Source: Tetrahymena elliotti 4EA (taxonomy: Eukaryota > Ciliophora > Oligohymenophorea > Hymenostomatida > Tetrahymenidae). From it: a stretch of DNA of 64,000 bases. Location: the NCBI GenBank assembly GCA_000231825.2, contig JH720315.1, positions 1,051,071 to 1,115,070 on the forward strand, in the 5' to 3' direction. The notes under the pieces are model-generated. The model had not been told where the DNA came from. It saw only the letters and a program-made list of their open reading frames with translations, and made no database searches. Made by a program: the position numbers and the translations under genes. Positions 39,481 to 51,598 of the stretch are shown one piece after another (the stretch's first letter is position 1; each line of letters opens with the position of its first letter).

Positions 39481-40104
39481 TAATAAATTACCCTTTTATT
39501 TATTTTTGATGAGAAAAATAAAGGAATACTAACTAAATCAATTACCTGATCAGTGAAAAGCGCTTATCTTAAAAGAAATTTAATATTAAAAATGCTCACT
39601 TGCAAGTTACTAATAAATAGATAAATTTAAAATGTTTGAAAATTAAATATTCAAATTAATATTTATCCAGATTTTTAATTTAATCTTTACATTTTTAATT
39701 TTTTACTTTATATTTTCAATAAAAGAATGAACTTAAGAATTTAGATTATTAGTAATAGGCATTTAATATTTTTTATTTATTTCTATTATTTGATTTTATG
39801 CTAATTATTCAAAACTCAAACTTTTCAAAGGTTAATTTTATTATTTTAATCATAAAGTGATCAGGACTCATTCAAATAAAATATACTTATCATATCTGAT
39901 CAAAAACAATATTTTAGCTAATAAATTTTGATTTACTTTAAATATTAATTACTTTTGCATTTTTTTTGAATCTACTGAAATATTAAAATTATTCAATATT
40001 CATCAATAAATAGCTTTTATTTTAGAGAGCTATATTGCTTTCCTTTACTTTAAAATAAAAAAGATAATTTAAATAAGAGAAAAAGGCTATTATTTTACTA
40101 GCCA

Positions 40105-41640
40105 AGTTATTTCAAAAAATAAAATAACCTTAAAATGATAATTTCTTACTTGATTTATTTGTTAATAATAATTTTTTATTTTGATTAATATTGGCTAAAA
40201 AGTGGATCAAACTTCCCTCTCCTCAAAATATTAAAATTTGATCTTTTTAGATGTAAAGGGAAATTCTATGTTAATAAAAAATTGTATTTTTATTATGTTT
40301 TAAGTCAGCAGAAAATCTTTAAGACTGTGATAAAAATAATCTATTTTTTTTAAATATTTAGGATATTAAAGAATATAAGATTAAAATTTATGTAATCATT
40401 TCATTTTAAATTGTCCAAAGAATTTCCATTCAATTTAAAAAATGATGAAAAGGAGTTGGTAGCTACAATTTAAAAGGGAAAATCAAAAGACTCCTAAATT
40501 TCTTACATCACAAAATCTTAAAGGATGAGAAACCATCTTAAAAACTCAAAGGTTATCTAATTTAAAAAAGTTTAACATTTTAATGTAGGACAAAATTTAA
40601 TAGAGTAATTAATTATATAAATTTTTATGTGCGTCATATAAAATCTCTTCTTAGTTCAGAACACAAAATAAGAATCTTATTTTTATTAACTTAGAAAACT
40701 AAAAAACTAAAGAATTGATTTATTTATTTTTTGTATTTAAAGTAGAATAAATGAATGATTAAATTTAAAGAACTAAAACATTTTTTGTTAGAATTATTTT
40801 ATAGTATTTATAATAATACTGATTAAATTAATTTTGAATAAACAAAAATACTAGAAAATAAACATTTCTTTTAATAAATTTCTACTCAAAATGATAAAAT
40901 GATGCTAAGAACTAAAACAACAATTGATATATTTTTTAATAGTAAACTACCAGTGTATCTAATATTTAAGTCAAAAGATTGGAAGTTTTTTCCAGTACTA
41001 GCAATAAAACTTAAATTGTAAGTGAGCTTTCGATTGGTTGTCTATGTTTTGCAAGAGATTATAAATTTGGTGCCATCTATTATCTACTTTTAGATATTAG
41101 CCATACCTAAAAAGAAGGATCGATAGTTAAAGAAGAGGTTAAAGGAGCTATATCTATTAGTGTTATGCCACTACCATCAACATTTGCTAATCTTATATTA
41201 GTAATTTATTAAGCATTAGATGAAATAGTCATTTTAACATTTGAAGTTAAACAGGAATCACAATCTGTTCTTTGAACAGGTGTTAATATTTAATTATTAA
41301 GCTAATCAATAGTGAAGGTGCAACTGTTGTCAGCACTAACTAAAACTAGTAATGATGATATAATTATTGATAACATTTCTGTTTTTATTTCTATTTTCTA
41401 AGAGAATTAACTTAAACATCTTTTTTCTTACTTTTAATTTCAAAGGAATTGTTAGATTCTCTTCTATTTTTATGATCAAAATACCAATTATTAATTCAAA
41501 ATTAGTTTTTTAGCAGAAAAATAAAAAGAAGATTATCTTAGTTTGCTATCTTAATTTTTTGATAAATTATCTAATAAGAAAATAGGCAGGCAAGTAGATT
41601 TGAACTTTTCAGAAAAAATGGTAAATTCAAACTATTTTAA
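40105..41640. repeat. Segmental tandem duplication, copy B
   Basis: Partner of 37127-38700, separated from it by the decayed hydrolase copy and about 600 bp of AT-rich DNA. Confidence 0.75.
40886..41376 (-). pseudogene. Small secreted protein, tandem family member 3, frameshifted in the middle
   Basis: ATG 41376 begins a short signal peptide (M-L-S-I-I-I-S-S-L-L-V-L-V-S-A) in frame with D-N-S-C-T-F-T-I-D-Q-L and T-D-C-D-S-C-L-T-S-N-V-K. At about 41070-41095 one base is missing relative to the 38-kb copy, so I-S-C-K-T-Q-T-T-N-R-K-L-T-Y and the hydrophobic tail (stop TGA 40886-40888) are read in another frame. The lesion is in a different place from the lesions in the other two copies. Otherwise the two frames are clean, which argues for a very recent event or a base-call error. 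Confidence 0.65.
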
Positions 41641-41796
41641 GCTGAATTTTTAAAAAAATAGAGGGATTTCAGTTTAGTAAAACCCCCTCAGATTGGTTTG
41701 TAAGAAATAATATTTTAGTTTTTTAGAGAGAATAGTATTTAGTTATTTAAGTATTTTAAGAAAAAAAGTTAAAAAATGATCTTAGGTAATTATTAT

Positions 41797-42562
41797 TCAT
41801 TAGAGAGTGTGTTTGATATGATGTTATCTTATGTGGTTTTCAAAGTCACAATACTGGACTTACATACCACATAGATTTTAAGATTCTTCACTAATGTGTC
41901 TATTAGAACATTATATTATTCTAAATTTACACTTTGTCATGTGTATTTGTTTTTATGTATATTAATATTTTATTGAGCAGCCTTTATTAGAGCATTTAAT
42001 GGTTAGTAAATCGAAAATCATTTATTTTTAAATAGGGCAGTTCAAAAGATCTTTATTCTTGTGGCTCTTACATTTAAGACAGCCTTTATTTTTCTTAATG
42101 AGAAATTATTTTATGGAACATTCTAGACAATAAATTTAATTGCAGGCTTCGCAGCATCCTTTTTATGTTAATTTTTCAATATTATTTGAGTAAAAGAAAA
42201 TATTTACTTGGAAAATCAGCTATTTTTTAGCAGTAAAAACATTTAACTTATTCAACTAAATCTTTCATTTCCTCTAAATCATAGACTTATTCCATTTTTA
42301 CTTTGCTGTTTTCAGTAATGCATTCTTCAAAATTTCTCATCATCTTGCTAATATCACAGTCTTATGTAATGGAGTAGGTTATTCTACCTAAAGGCTCAGA
42401 AATTTAGTAAGCCTTAGGAAATAGTGTTTTCTTATTTTAATTCAAAGTAACAGGTTTTTTTTGTAAGTAATTTTTAAAAGGACTATTTAGCTTACTTTTC
42501 TCATGTAAAAATTCTTCTAAATCATCCAAATTATATTCTTTGTCAAGTTGATTTGTCAGCAT
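41797..42562 (-). CDS. RING/TRAF-type zinc-finger protein, 238 aa
   Basis: Exons (-) 42208-42562 and 41797-42158, split by a 49-nt GT-AG intron; stop TGA 41797-41799. The intron was placed because only then does the cysteine pattern continue. Cysteine pairs are C108-x2-C111, C121-x2-C124, C129-x2-C132 and C145-x2-C148, a RING-like finger. At least two further Cys/His sets follow in the C-terminal 80 residues (C-S-N-K-G-C, then C-K-F/C-S-N-R-H and Y-C-D-F-E-N-H-I-R-Q-H-H), as in TRAF-type zinc fingers. The N-terminal 100 residues are polar and uncharacterised. By family this would be an E3 ubiquitin ligase or adaptor. No MATH/TRAF-C domain is present, so it is short compared with TRAFs. Confidence 0.85.
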
Positions 42563-44716
42563 TGTTGATTGGTAAAAAATGATCAAATATTTTAATTATT
42601 TGTAATTTTTTTGATAAAAAGAATTATAAGATTTATTTAGCACAAAATAAATTAATAGATAGAGAAAAGTTTTAAATTTTGTTACATTGATTTATACTTT
42701 TTAATTCTTGAAATTTAGGTTGAAGGTATTGATTAATTTTAGTTTTTGTTATATATTACCAATCCACCTCTAATAAATTACAAAAGAATTTGAAATAACC
42801 TTGAATTATACTAATTTGATTTACCTTAAAATGTGTACGAAAATAGAAAAATTTCAATTAAGAACAATATTAATCACATCAAAATCTAATTGCACAAATT
42901 GTTTTTAAGAGAAAAAGAATACTTTGTAATTAATATTTATTCTATTTTCTTTTTGAATGAAATAATTTTATTAGATGTTTTTTAAAATATCTAATTTATT
43001 ACATTTTATTAATGAATATTTTTTTAAACACCTTCTGTAAGGTATTTTATTAAATAATTTTTATCCACTCTTTACTAGGTTCTATTATTTTTCATTCAGT
43101 ATATTTTAATACAAATTCATTGAAAAGCAAAACAGTAAATTTTATTAATCAGAGACATCTCGACATTTTAATCCTTCAAATTAACAAAAATTTGAATTTT
43201 TTAAAATTTATGATAGAATTTAATTTATTTAATGATAGGGTAAAACCTATAACAAATATGATTGTTAATTGTTTATCAGTAATTAATATTTTAAGGCACT
43301 TGAATGTTAATTTAGGGATAAGCTTGAAAATATGTAAACTTAATAACATGTTAATATTAAATCAAAATCTCTATGTAAAAAAGTATTTAGCTTAATGAAA
43401 ATATTTCAATTAAAAATTACTTGGATTATAAAAAATCCAATTTATTTAGGTTTTTACACTTCATTCAGCTAGGAAAATTACACTTCCTATTAAAAAAAAA
43501 AAAATTCAATTTAATAAACTAATGGGTATTATCTAAAAAACTTAGGGAGATCTAACAAATCTCATCCAGAATATATTTTGACGATTTATAATCTGTTCTG
43601 TTTAATAATTTATTAAATATTTACTTACTTGTGATTTAAAATATTTTTTTGCATTCAAAAAAAACTATTCTTTCTAATAATTTATGGAATAAACATTTTT
43701 TTATCAATCAAAAATATTTTGTCTACTTTAAGAAGCATTTTTATTCAGCCCTATATTTACACATTCATTTTAGTAAATTATGCTGATTTATTATGCAAGT
43801 AGAAAATTAAATATTAACCCTTTTTCAAAAATAAAAAATTAATTATTAGTGACAATATTTGATTGACATAATCAGATTAATTAATACTTTCGATTATTGA
43901 ATGAAATTTTTATGAGATTTTATTAACCTAATTTTTTTACTTTAAAAAAGCATAAAAAAACTACATTAATATTTTTAAAAGTTTAAAATTATTCTTTTAA
44001 AACTTTTATTTTGTATTAATTTTTAATTACAATAATTTACTTGTTTAAATTTTTTTAATGATTTATATGAAAAATGATAGAAATTTATTTATTTTAAGCT
44101 TAAAAAAGTCATTAACATTATATAATCATAAAATTAATCTATATATAGAATATTGATTAAACATATTTAATTTTAGGGTAAGATACAATAATAGTTAAAA
44201 GGAAAATAAGATCTTATCAATTAGAAATATTTAATTTTTCAGAAAAGGATAAATCTAATATTAAAAATTATTTTAAAAAATCTACAATGTGAATTATTAT
44301 TTAACAAATAGAAAAAGAAATTAGGAATCATTTTTGTATTTGCTAAAAAATAGTTTAAAAATACTTAGAATAATTTATTGTTAGCTTAAAATATTATAAT
44401 TAGATATTCAATTTAATAATAACTAGATGTCATAAAAGATTGTGTGATAATAGGTTTAATGCTATAATTTTGAAAAATTATTGAAGTTCTGACCAATATT
44501 TTTTATTCTTTTGCCGTATCTAATACAATTGCTTTTAATAATTAAAGAAGATCAATTATTTAAATAGAAAAATTTAATTCACTTCTACTTATATATAGTT
44601 TACTTACCTTGTAAAAATAGCAAAAAAACCAAACAAAAACCTACTCTAAGTAAAAGTTAATTGGTATAAAAGAAAGAAAGAAAGAAAAGAGCAATATAAA
44701 GCCAGTAAATATTAAA
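42563..44716. other. Divergent intergenic region
   Basis: 2.1 kb between the zinc-finger gene (-) and the kinase-LRR gene (+). A frame at 43120-43395 begins with TTG and looks Leu/Asn/Ile-rich; it may be a relic of a repeat protein but is not supported as a gene. A GAAA-type purine run lies at about 44670-44690. Confidence 0.45.
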
Positions 44717-47700
44717 ATGTCAAAGAAAATTTTGGATTAGTTAGTAGAAACTATTTCACCAAAAATATCCTATAATTGCTCCATTTAAAGATTATTATTG
44801 AGAGAGTTAATCTAGTAAATGTTTAATCAGAAAACGCACTTCAAAAATTTTGAATATTTAAGCAATAATGCTTTTTCTCTAGATTTGAAGGCCATGAATA
44901 TTTAATAGAATTGTTAGGTATGTCTTAGGTTTATAAAATACTCAAACTAAGATGGTAAGAATAGTATAGAATCTTTGTAAAAGGATTATGAGAAGCTACA
45001 AATGTTGAGTCCATCAGATTTTTTAGTAAATGTCTATGATCTTTTCTATTTAATGGAAGAAAATGAAGCTTAGGAAGAGAGTTAAAAAGAAATATCTACT
45101 TAAACTGATGTCAAATCCTTCTTTGTTGTAGAAATGGAGCTTTGCTAGAGTAAATAAATTAAATTTTTTAAACCATTTTTTCTTAAAAAATAGCTCATCT
45201 TAAAAAAAAGTTATATTAAAAGTCATTTAAGGATGTTGATTTTAATAAATAAAATAAATAATAAATAGGAATACTAATTAATTTTTAATACATGATAGAA
45301 TAATCATTAAATTAAATATTATTAGAATAAATTATCAGCAATAAAAAATTATTTTTTAAAAAGCAAAGAAATTCAAAAATTCTAAATATTTTATTTTGCT
45401 AATTAATGGGTATTTTATGGTAGGTATATGTTTAAAAAGGGATTGATAAATTTTTAATAAATACTTGATTGAATATATTTTAAATTTATTAAAATTGTGT
45501 CTTTTATATTATTTAGACAACCTTAAGGATTTGTTCAATTTCTTTAGAATAGAGTAGTTAGCATCGACAAATATAAAAGAAATATTAGCGATTTAAATGC
45601 TTGATGGATTAAATAGTCTTCATTTGAAAAACATTACACATAAAGATATCAGGCCTTAAAATTTCCAAATTAGCCCTTGCAAAAATATAGGATTTACTAT
45701 CAAGCTTTGTAAAATATTCATGTTTTTAATTAATTAATTGATTAAATATAATAAATTAAGGTGGTTTAGGTTTTTCGTAAGTAGTTGCTAAATCTAAAAG
45801 ATTCTAGCTTAAGGTTAATTTTATAAATATTTTTTTTAAATTAAAATTGCCATTTTTAATACAAAAAGAGAGTAAATGACACATATTCAGCTCCAGAAAC
45901 AGAAAACGGATCACCAAGGATTCAGGTTTTAAAATTAATACTAAAATTTTATTTTTAAAAATGATTGTAAATAAAAGTCTGACCTTTTCTCAATGGGGCT
46001 AATTTTATTAGAACTTGATAACCTTAAAACTCTGGAAGAAGATTGGATTGATTCAAATACTAGAGAATATCTTGTCAAGGGAAAAGAAATACCTCAAGAA
46101 AAATATTAGTTAAATAAGAAATCAAATATTTATAAAATAGCTTAGATATGCTTAAGACCTAATTATCTAGATAGGACAAGTGCTGGTGATTTACTCTCTG
46201 ATATTATAAAAATGCACAGTAAACCACTAGAATTAACTCTCACATCTATGATATTAGAAGTAATTTTAATACTTATTCATCAGGTTTTGATAAAATAGTG
46301 TTTCTATTCATCAAATTAGAAATATATTAACTGAATTATCAAGATTTAAAAATAAAAATTATTTATTTGGTTTGCTTTTTTTTATGATTTGATTTTTGCT
46401 CTTAATTTATTTTTTTAAGAATTTTATTTATAAATAATAAATAACTAACTTTAGGATAAAATTCAGATTTAGGCCTAGTAACTGGTTGATAGATTTAATT
46501 AGCAACAAAAGGTAAAAAATATTTTTATTTATTATTTATTATCAATTATTAATTTAAAAAGTTTAAATTAAAGAAGTAATTTAAACAAAGTTTATTTTAT
46601 TAGCTTTCTTAAATTGATGAATTTGAATAATTTGTACTGGGAAATACATACTTTAAAATCAAGAATAGGAATTTATCTTAATAATTTACTAATGTAGAAA
46701 TATCATCCAACCTGCTTAAAAGTCTTTATGAAGATAAGAAATATTCAAATAACTTCAAAATTCTTAGCTTTGGAAGTGAAGGAATTTTGCTTTCTACCAA
46801 AAAAATTGAATCAAACAATGAAGAAATAGTACTTAAAATACAAAAAGTTGAGAATGAAGAAAACATCTAAAATGAGATCAGCATTATGTAGAAATTAAAA
46901 GAACCTTTTGTAGTCTAGCTTTATGATAGCTATTACATAGAAAAAGCTACAGTACCTGATAGATATGTGGTTTTTGAATTAGAAAAATGTTCATGTAAAA
47001 ATTAATTATTCTATTAAGATCTATAATATTACTACCATTGTATACGAATTAACACCTATCCCTCTCTCCCCCCTATAGATTTTGGAGTTAATAAATTTCT
47101 TTGGCCTAATAATTTAAGAAATATTAAGGGGAGGGGCGTGTAATATTTCAAGACTAACATTTGCTAAATCTAATTTTAATTTTACAAAAAGGTTCACTGG
47201 AAGATTATATCAATAGATTAAATAAAGATGGGTTATTAAATGAAGATTCAAAGCTTAATATTGCTATCGAAATAATAAAATGTGTTAATTACATTCATAG
47301 TTTTAACATTATCCACAGAGATATTAAAATAGATAATTTTCAGGTTTGCTTAGAAGGAGATTAAACTGAAATAAAGTTATGTAAATAACTTTTTAGTTTT
47401 ATTTATTATTCAATATTTTAATAATTTGAAGGTAATTTTGGTTATTCAGTTCAGTTAGGAGACGATTAGGATTCAATTTAAATTTTAGAAGTAATATTAT
47501 TGAAATGTATTCAAACTCTAATCTAATATATTATATCAATTTAGCCTATTGGAAATGTTGGATATATGGCCCCTGAAATTTTAACTAAAAAAGAAAATGA
47601 AAATAAGATTTATTCTAAGAAGGTATTTATTTGTTCAAAAATATAAATTTGCTATTAATATTTATTTCTAAAAATAGTCAGATTCTTATTCTGTAGGATT

Positions 47701-50700
47701 AGTTTTAGCTTTAATTGATAACTATTAAGAGTTAAAAGAGTAGCCATCTCTTAGTTTTTTAAAGATGACACTATCTTAATCTTAAACATCCTTCTAAAAT
47801 CAAAAGATTCAAATTAATGAAAATACAGAAACTTATTAATTTATAAAACCTTTAATAGAATCCGATTTTAATAATAGAACAACCATTTCTGAATTAGTAG
47901 AATTGAATAAGAAATATTTTTCATCTGATTTTGATGATATGGAAAATGAATTAAATGATTTAGACAATCAAAATAATTAGGAAGAAACTTTAAAAAACTA
48001 AAATATTGAGATAAATAATATCAAGGATTTGAGTAAGATAGCAGGTTTTCAAGTCATTCATATAAACTTAAAGTAATTTAAATTTATTTTCATTTTATGG
48101 CACAAATTTAATTAAATATTTGAAGATCAAATCAAATCGGAACATTAGGTGCAAAGAATCTAGGGGCAGGAATAGCTGAATACAAGAACATTACAAATCT
48201 ATCTATTGACTTATAGTAAAACCTAAATTTTTTAGTTACACTAGATTTAATTAACTTTTGATTTAGTTTTTGTTATCGAAAGTTTATTTAAGAATTTTTA
48301 AATCAAGTTAATTTGCTAAAAAAATATCTAATTTCTTTATCGTACTTCAATAACATTTTAATATTAACTAAATCAGTGTTTTTTATTCATCTTTTTTATC
48401 TATTTTTATTTATTTAACTTAAAAGTTGGAATAAGATTGGTGACTAGGGCATATAAGATTTGGTGGTCAAAGGAATATCTTAATGCAAGAATATTACTAA
48501 TTTAAAGCTTGACTTATAGTAAAGCATTATTTATTGATAAAGAATTCAAATAATGATTATTTATTGATTTATCAGTTAAGTTTGGGCTAACTCAATCACA
48601 CTTATTGATAAATTTTTTATTAATTCTAAAATCAAAATTAATAAAATTAAAAATTTATTTTTCAAAATTAGTTTAAATCAAATTACTTCACTAGGTGCTA
48701 AATTTTTAGGCACAGGAATATCATAGTGTAAGGAGATCACACACTTAACACTTGACTTAGGGTAAAATTAATTTATTAGTTAATAAACTAAGTAATTAAG
48801 TAGCGTTGATTAATCTAGCAGATTAGATAATAGATATTTAAGAATTCTTTTAATCATTTATATTGATATAAAATCCTATTTTATTATACTTCTCCCTTAG
48901 ATTCATAAAATTATTTATTTATTTATCCTTATATTTAAAGTTTAAATCAAATTGGAGAATAGGGGGCAAGTGATTTAGGCTCAGGAATAGCAGAATGCAA
49001 GAATATAACAAATTTGGTGATTGATTTACGGTAATTATCAAATTGTGATCAATAAATACAAGTTTTCCAATTTTTTTCCCTTAAAGTGAGAATCAAATAG
49101 GTGATTCGGGTATTAAAGGTTTAGGCACAGGAATATCCTAGCTCAAGAATATCACAAACTTAGCCCTTAATTTATAGTAAAATTGAATTTATTAATTGAT
49201 AAAATAATGATAAGAGAATGAAATATTTAATAAATTTAACTAAATTTTTGATTTACTTCTTTCTATAAAATAATTTATTGGGTTAGTTATTAATTTAAAA
49301 ATATAATTTTCTGAATTAAAGAAAATATTTTAAATAGGAATAAATTTTATTCTTTTATAGATAATTTTCTTCAACATAAATTCATTAATTAAATAATAAA
49401 ATAAAAAGTTTAAATCAAATTGGTGAATAGGGAGCTAAAGAATTTGGCACTGGAATAGCCTAGTGCTAGAATATCAGAAGTTTGACACTTGATTTTCGGT
49501 AAATTTAAATACATATAATAAGTAGAACAAATTTAATTAAAATATGAGCTTATTTATTAGTTAATTGGATAAATATTTGAGGATTTTTCTATTTCCAACT
49601 AATAATGAAGAATTAATTAGCTTCTAAAAAAGCAATAAGAGAATGTAACACCCACCACTTATTGTTACCCCGAATTAACCATAAGGTTAATTCGGGGTAA
49701 CAATAAGTGGTGGGTGTTACATTCTCTGCAATACTAATTATTTAAAAAAATATTGAATTTCCAATCATTAAATAATAATTTATTCTTAAATTTAAAGTGA
49801 GAATATGATTCTTGCTCAAGGAACAAATGATTTAGGTAAAGGGATATCTTAGTGCAAACTCATAACAAATCTAATTCTAGACTTACGGTAAAGTTTTATT
49901 TCTACTTTTCAGCTAATTCAGAGCTTTTAATAAAATTGAAGTTGATAACTTAGTTTTAGTCTTACAAATTAAAATATTCTAAAACTCTGTCTAGCTGATT
50001 TATTTTAAAGCATTTTCTTGCTTATTTTAATAAAAATAAGTTGAAAATCAATACAATTAATTAATTAATATTTAACTTTAAAAAAAGTTGGAATCAAATA
50101 GGTGATTTGGGTGCCAAAAAATTAGGCAAATGTTTAGCTTAGTGTAAGAATATCACTAATTTGAAACTTGATTTATAGTAATACTTAATTTATTGATGGA
50201 TAATCTTTGATGCATTACTCTTCCCTTTTTTTAAATATAAGAATTTTTTTTAAAAACGCATTTTTATAAACCTTTTTAATTGGATTAATTAAATTAACTA
50301 TTTGTTCTTAACTTTAAAAGTTCAAATGCTATCACCTCTTAAGGTGCAATTGATTTAGGATTAGGAATAGCATAAAGCAGCAATATTACACATTTGGCAA
50401 TTGACTTACGGTAAAGATTTAAAAGAAATTAGTTCATTTAGAATTTATAAATTTAGCTAAGCTTTACATTAATTTATAATTTTTTATGAGGCAAGATAGC
50501 TTTTTACTCTATTAGCTTATTTACGTATTTCCTAAAATAAAAATTATATAATAATTTAACTAATACTTTTGCTTCTTCATACTGGTCATTAATTTTATCT
50601 TTGAAGTTCTAATCAAATAGATTCTCTTGGTGCTAGAGGTTTAGGTAAAGGGATATCTGAATGCAAGAATATCATTGATTTGAATCTAAATTTATAGTAA

Positions 50701-51598
50701 AACTTATTTCATAGATAGCAAATATACAATTTTTTTCTTTGTTCTCAGATTTTTTCTCAGAATTAATTGTTTATTTTTAATGTTTCTAGTTCAAATTAAA
50801 TCGGTGCTTAGGGTGCTAAAGATTTAGCAACAGAAATAGGGTAATGCAAGAATATCACAAATTTGACTCTTGAATTAAAGTAAATCTTAACCAGAAGGAA
50901 TAAGAGATATTTTTATCTCTTCTCAAAACGAATTAAATACAGCTCATCCATATTTAAAAAAAAACTAATTTCAATTTTTTTTAACTTATTTTTTTAATTT
51001 AAAGCTCAAACCAGATAGGTGATTAAGGAGTAAAAGATTTAGGCAAAGAAATAGCATAATGTTAAAATATCGCAAGTTTAATGCTTCATTTAAGGTAAAA
51101 TTTCATCATTAAACTAACCGTTTAGATAAGTTATTGAATAAATATAGAGTTTTGTAATTATCTTGACAAAGCATCTTAAATATTAATGAAACCTTTTATT
51201 ATTATTTCTTCAAAATAAATTAATTTTTTTATAAATTTAAAGTAAAAATAATATTGGAGAATCTAGCATAAAAGATTTAAGTGAAGGAATAGCTTAATGC
51301 AAAAAGATTACAACTTTGACACTTGAATTAGGGTAATTTAATTTTCGATTAATATTATTACAAGCAAGTATTTATTTTTAATATAAAAACCATTTTTAAT
51401 TTAAAAAATAAAGAAGAGTATACTTATTTACTTAAAAATTAAATTAAAATTTAATAATTAATTAAAAGGCTTACCAAACATTAAAAGGAAGAATTTAAAT
51501 AACTTTTTACAGATGTTATGTTTGAAAAAGATTTAAAAGTATGCTATTATTTTAAAATTTAAAATAAAATTAATTTATTTTTCTTTAAAATTAGCTGA
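44717..51598 (+). CDS. Tandem kinase-like domains plus 13 LRRs, 1176 aa
   Basis: Exons: 44717-45149, 45517-45708, 45761-45813, 45869-45925, 45978-46259, 46455-46511, 46562-46994, 47192-47380, 47432-47490, 47545-47622, 47678-48072, thirteen LRR exons (48126-51332) and 51469-51598. Every splice phase closes. Kinase-like domain 1 (about 25-330) has H-K-D-I-R-P-Q-N-F near residue 186, C-G-L-G where D-F-G is expected, then S-A-P-E and S-D-L-F-S-M-G. Domain 2 (about 400-700) has F-G-S-E-G, V-L-K-I, H-R-D-I-K-I-D-N-F near 544, C-N-F-G in place of D-F-G, M-A-P-E and S-D-S-Y-S-V-G. Both lack the Mg-binding DFG aspartate, so at least the first is probably a pseudokinase. LRRs occupy about 743-1134. No signal peptide or membrane segment. 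The 57-nt exon linking the domains is the weakest part; two separate genes (the first ending at TGA near 46335) is the alternative. Confidence 0.85.
48126..51332 (+). repeat. Array of 13 LRR-encoding exons
   Basis: Starts and ends: 48126-48215, 48426-48518, 48672-48761, 48941-49030, 49087-49176, 49409-49498, 49798-49887, 50088-50177, 50321-50410, 50607-50696, 50790-50879, 51005-51094 and 51243-51332. All are 90 nt except the second (93 nt), and all introns are phase 2. The consensus unit is x-N-Q-I-G-x-x-G-A-x-x-L-G-x-G-I-x-x-C-K-N-I-T-N-L-x-L-D-L. The unit is the same as in the gene at 0.1-3.9 kb on the other strand. Confidence 0.9.
49632..49733. mobile_element. Perfect palindromic (foldback/MITE-like) insertion with 6-bp direct repeat
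   Basis: Two 43-bp arms, 49638-49680 and 49685-49727, are exact inverted complements around a 4-base loop (ATAA). The element is flanked on both sides by GCAATA (49632-49637 and 49728-49733), which looks like a target-site duplication. The arms contain CCCACCACTT and TACCCCG and are strikingly GC-richer than everything around. It sits inside the intron between LRR exons 6 and 7 of the kinase-LRR gene, leaving splice sites intact. Confidence 0.9.

Noticed and set aside
43120..43395. 91-codon frame starting with TTG
   Set aside because: No ATG start, Leu/Ile/Asn/Lys composition expected from AT-rich DNA, and no neighbouring exons that join in phase.
46260..46335. Extension of the first kinase-like exon to TGA near 46335
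   Set aside because: Open but without coding character; a GT donor at 46260 keeps phase 0 and joins the exon at 46455. Retained only as the alternative two-gene model.
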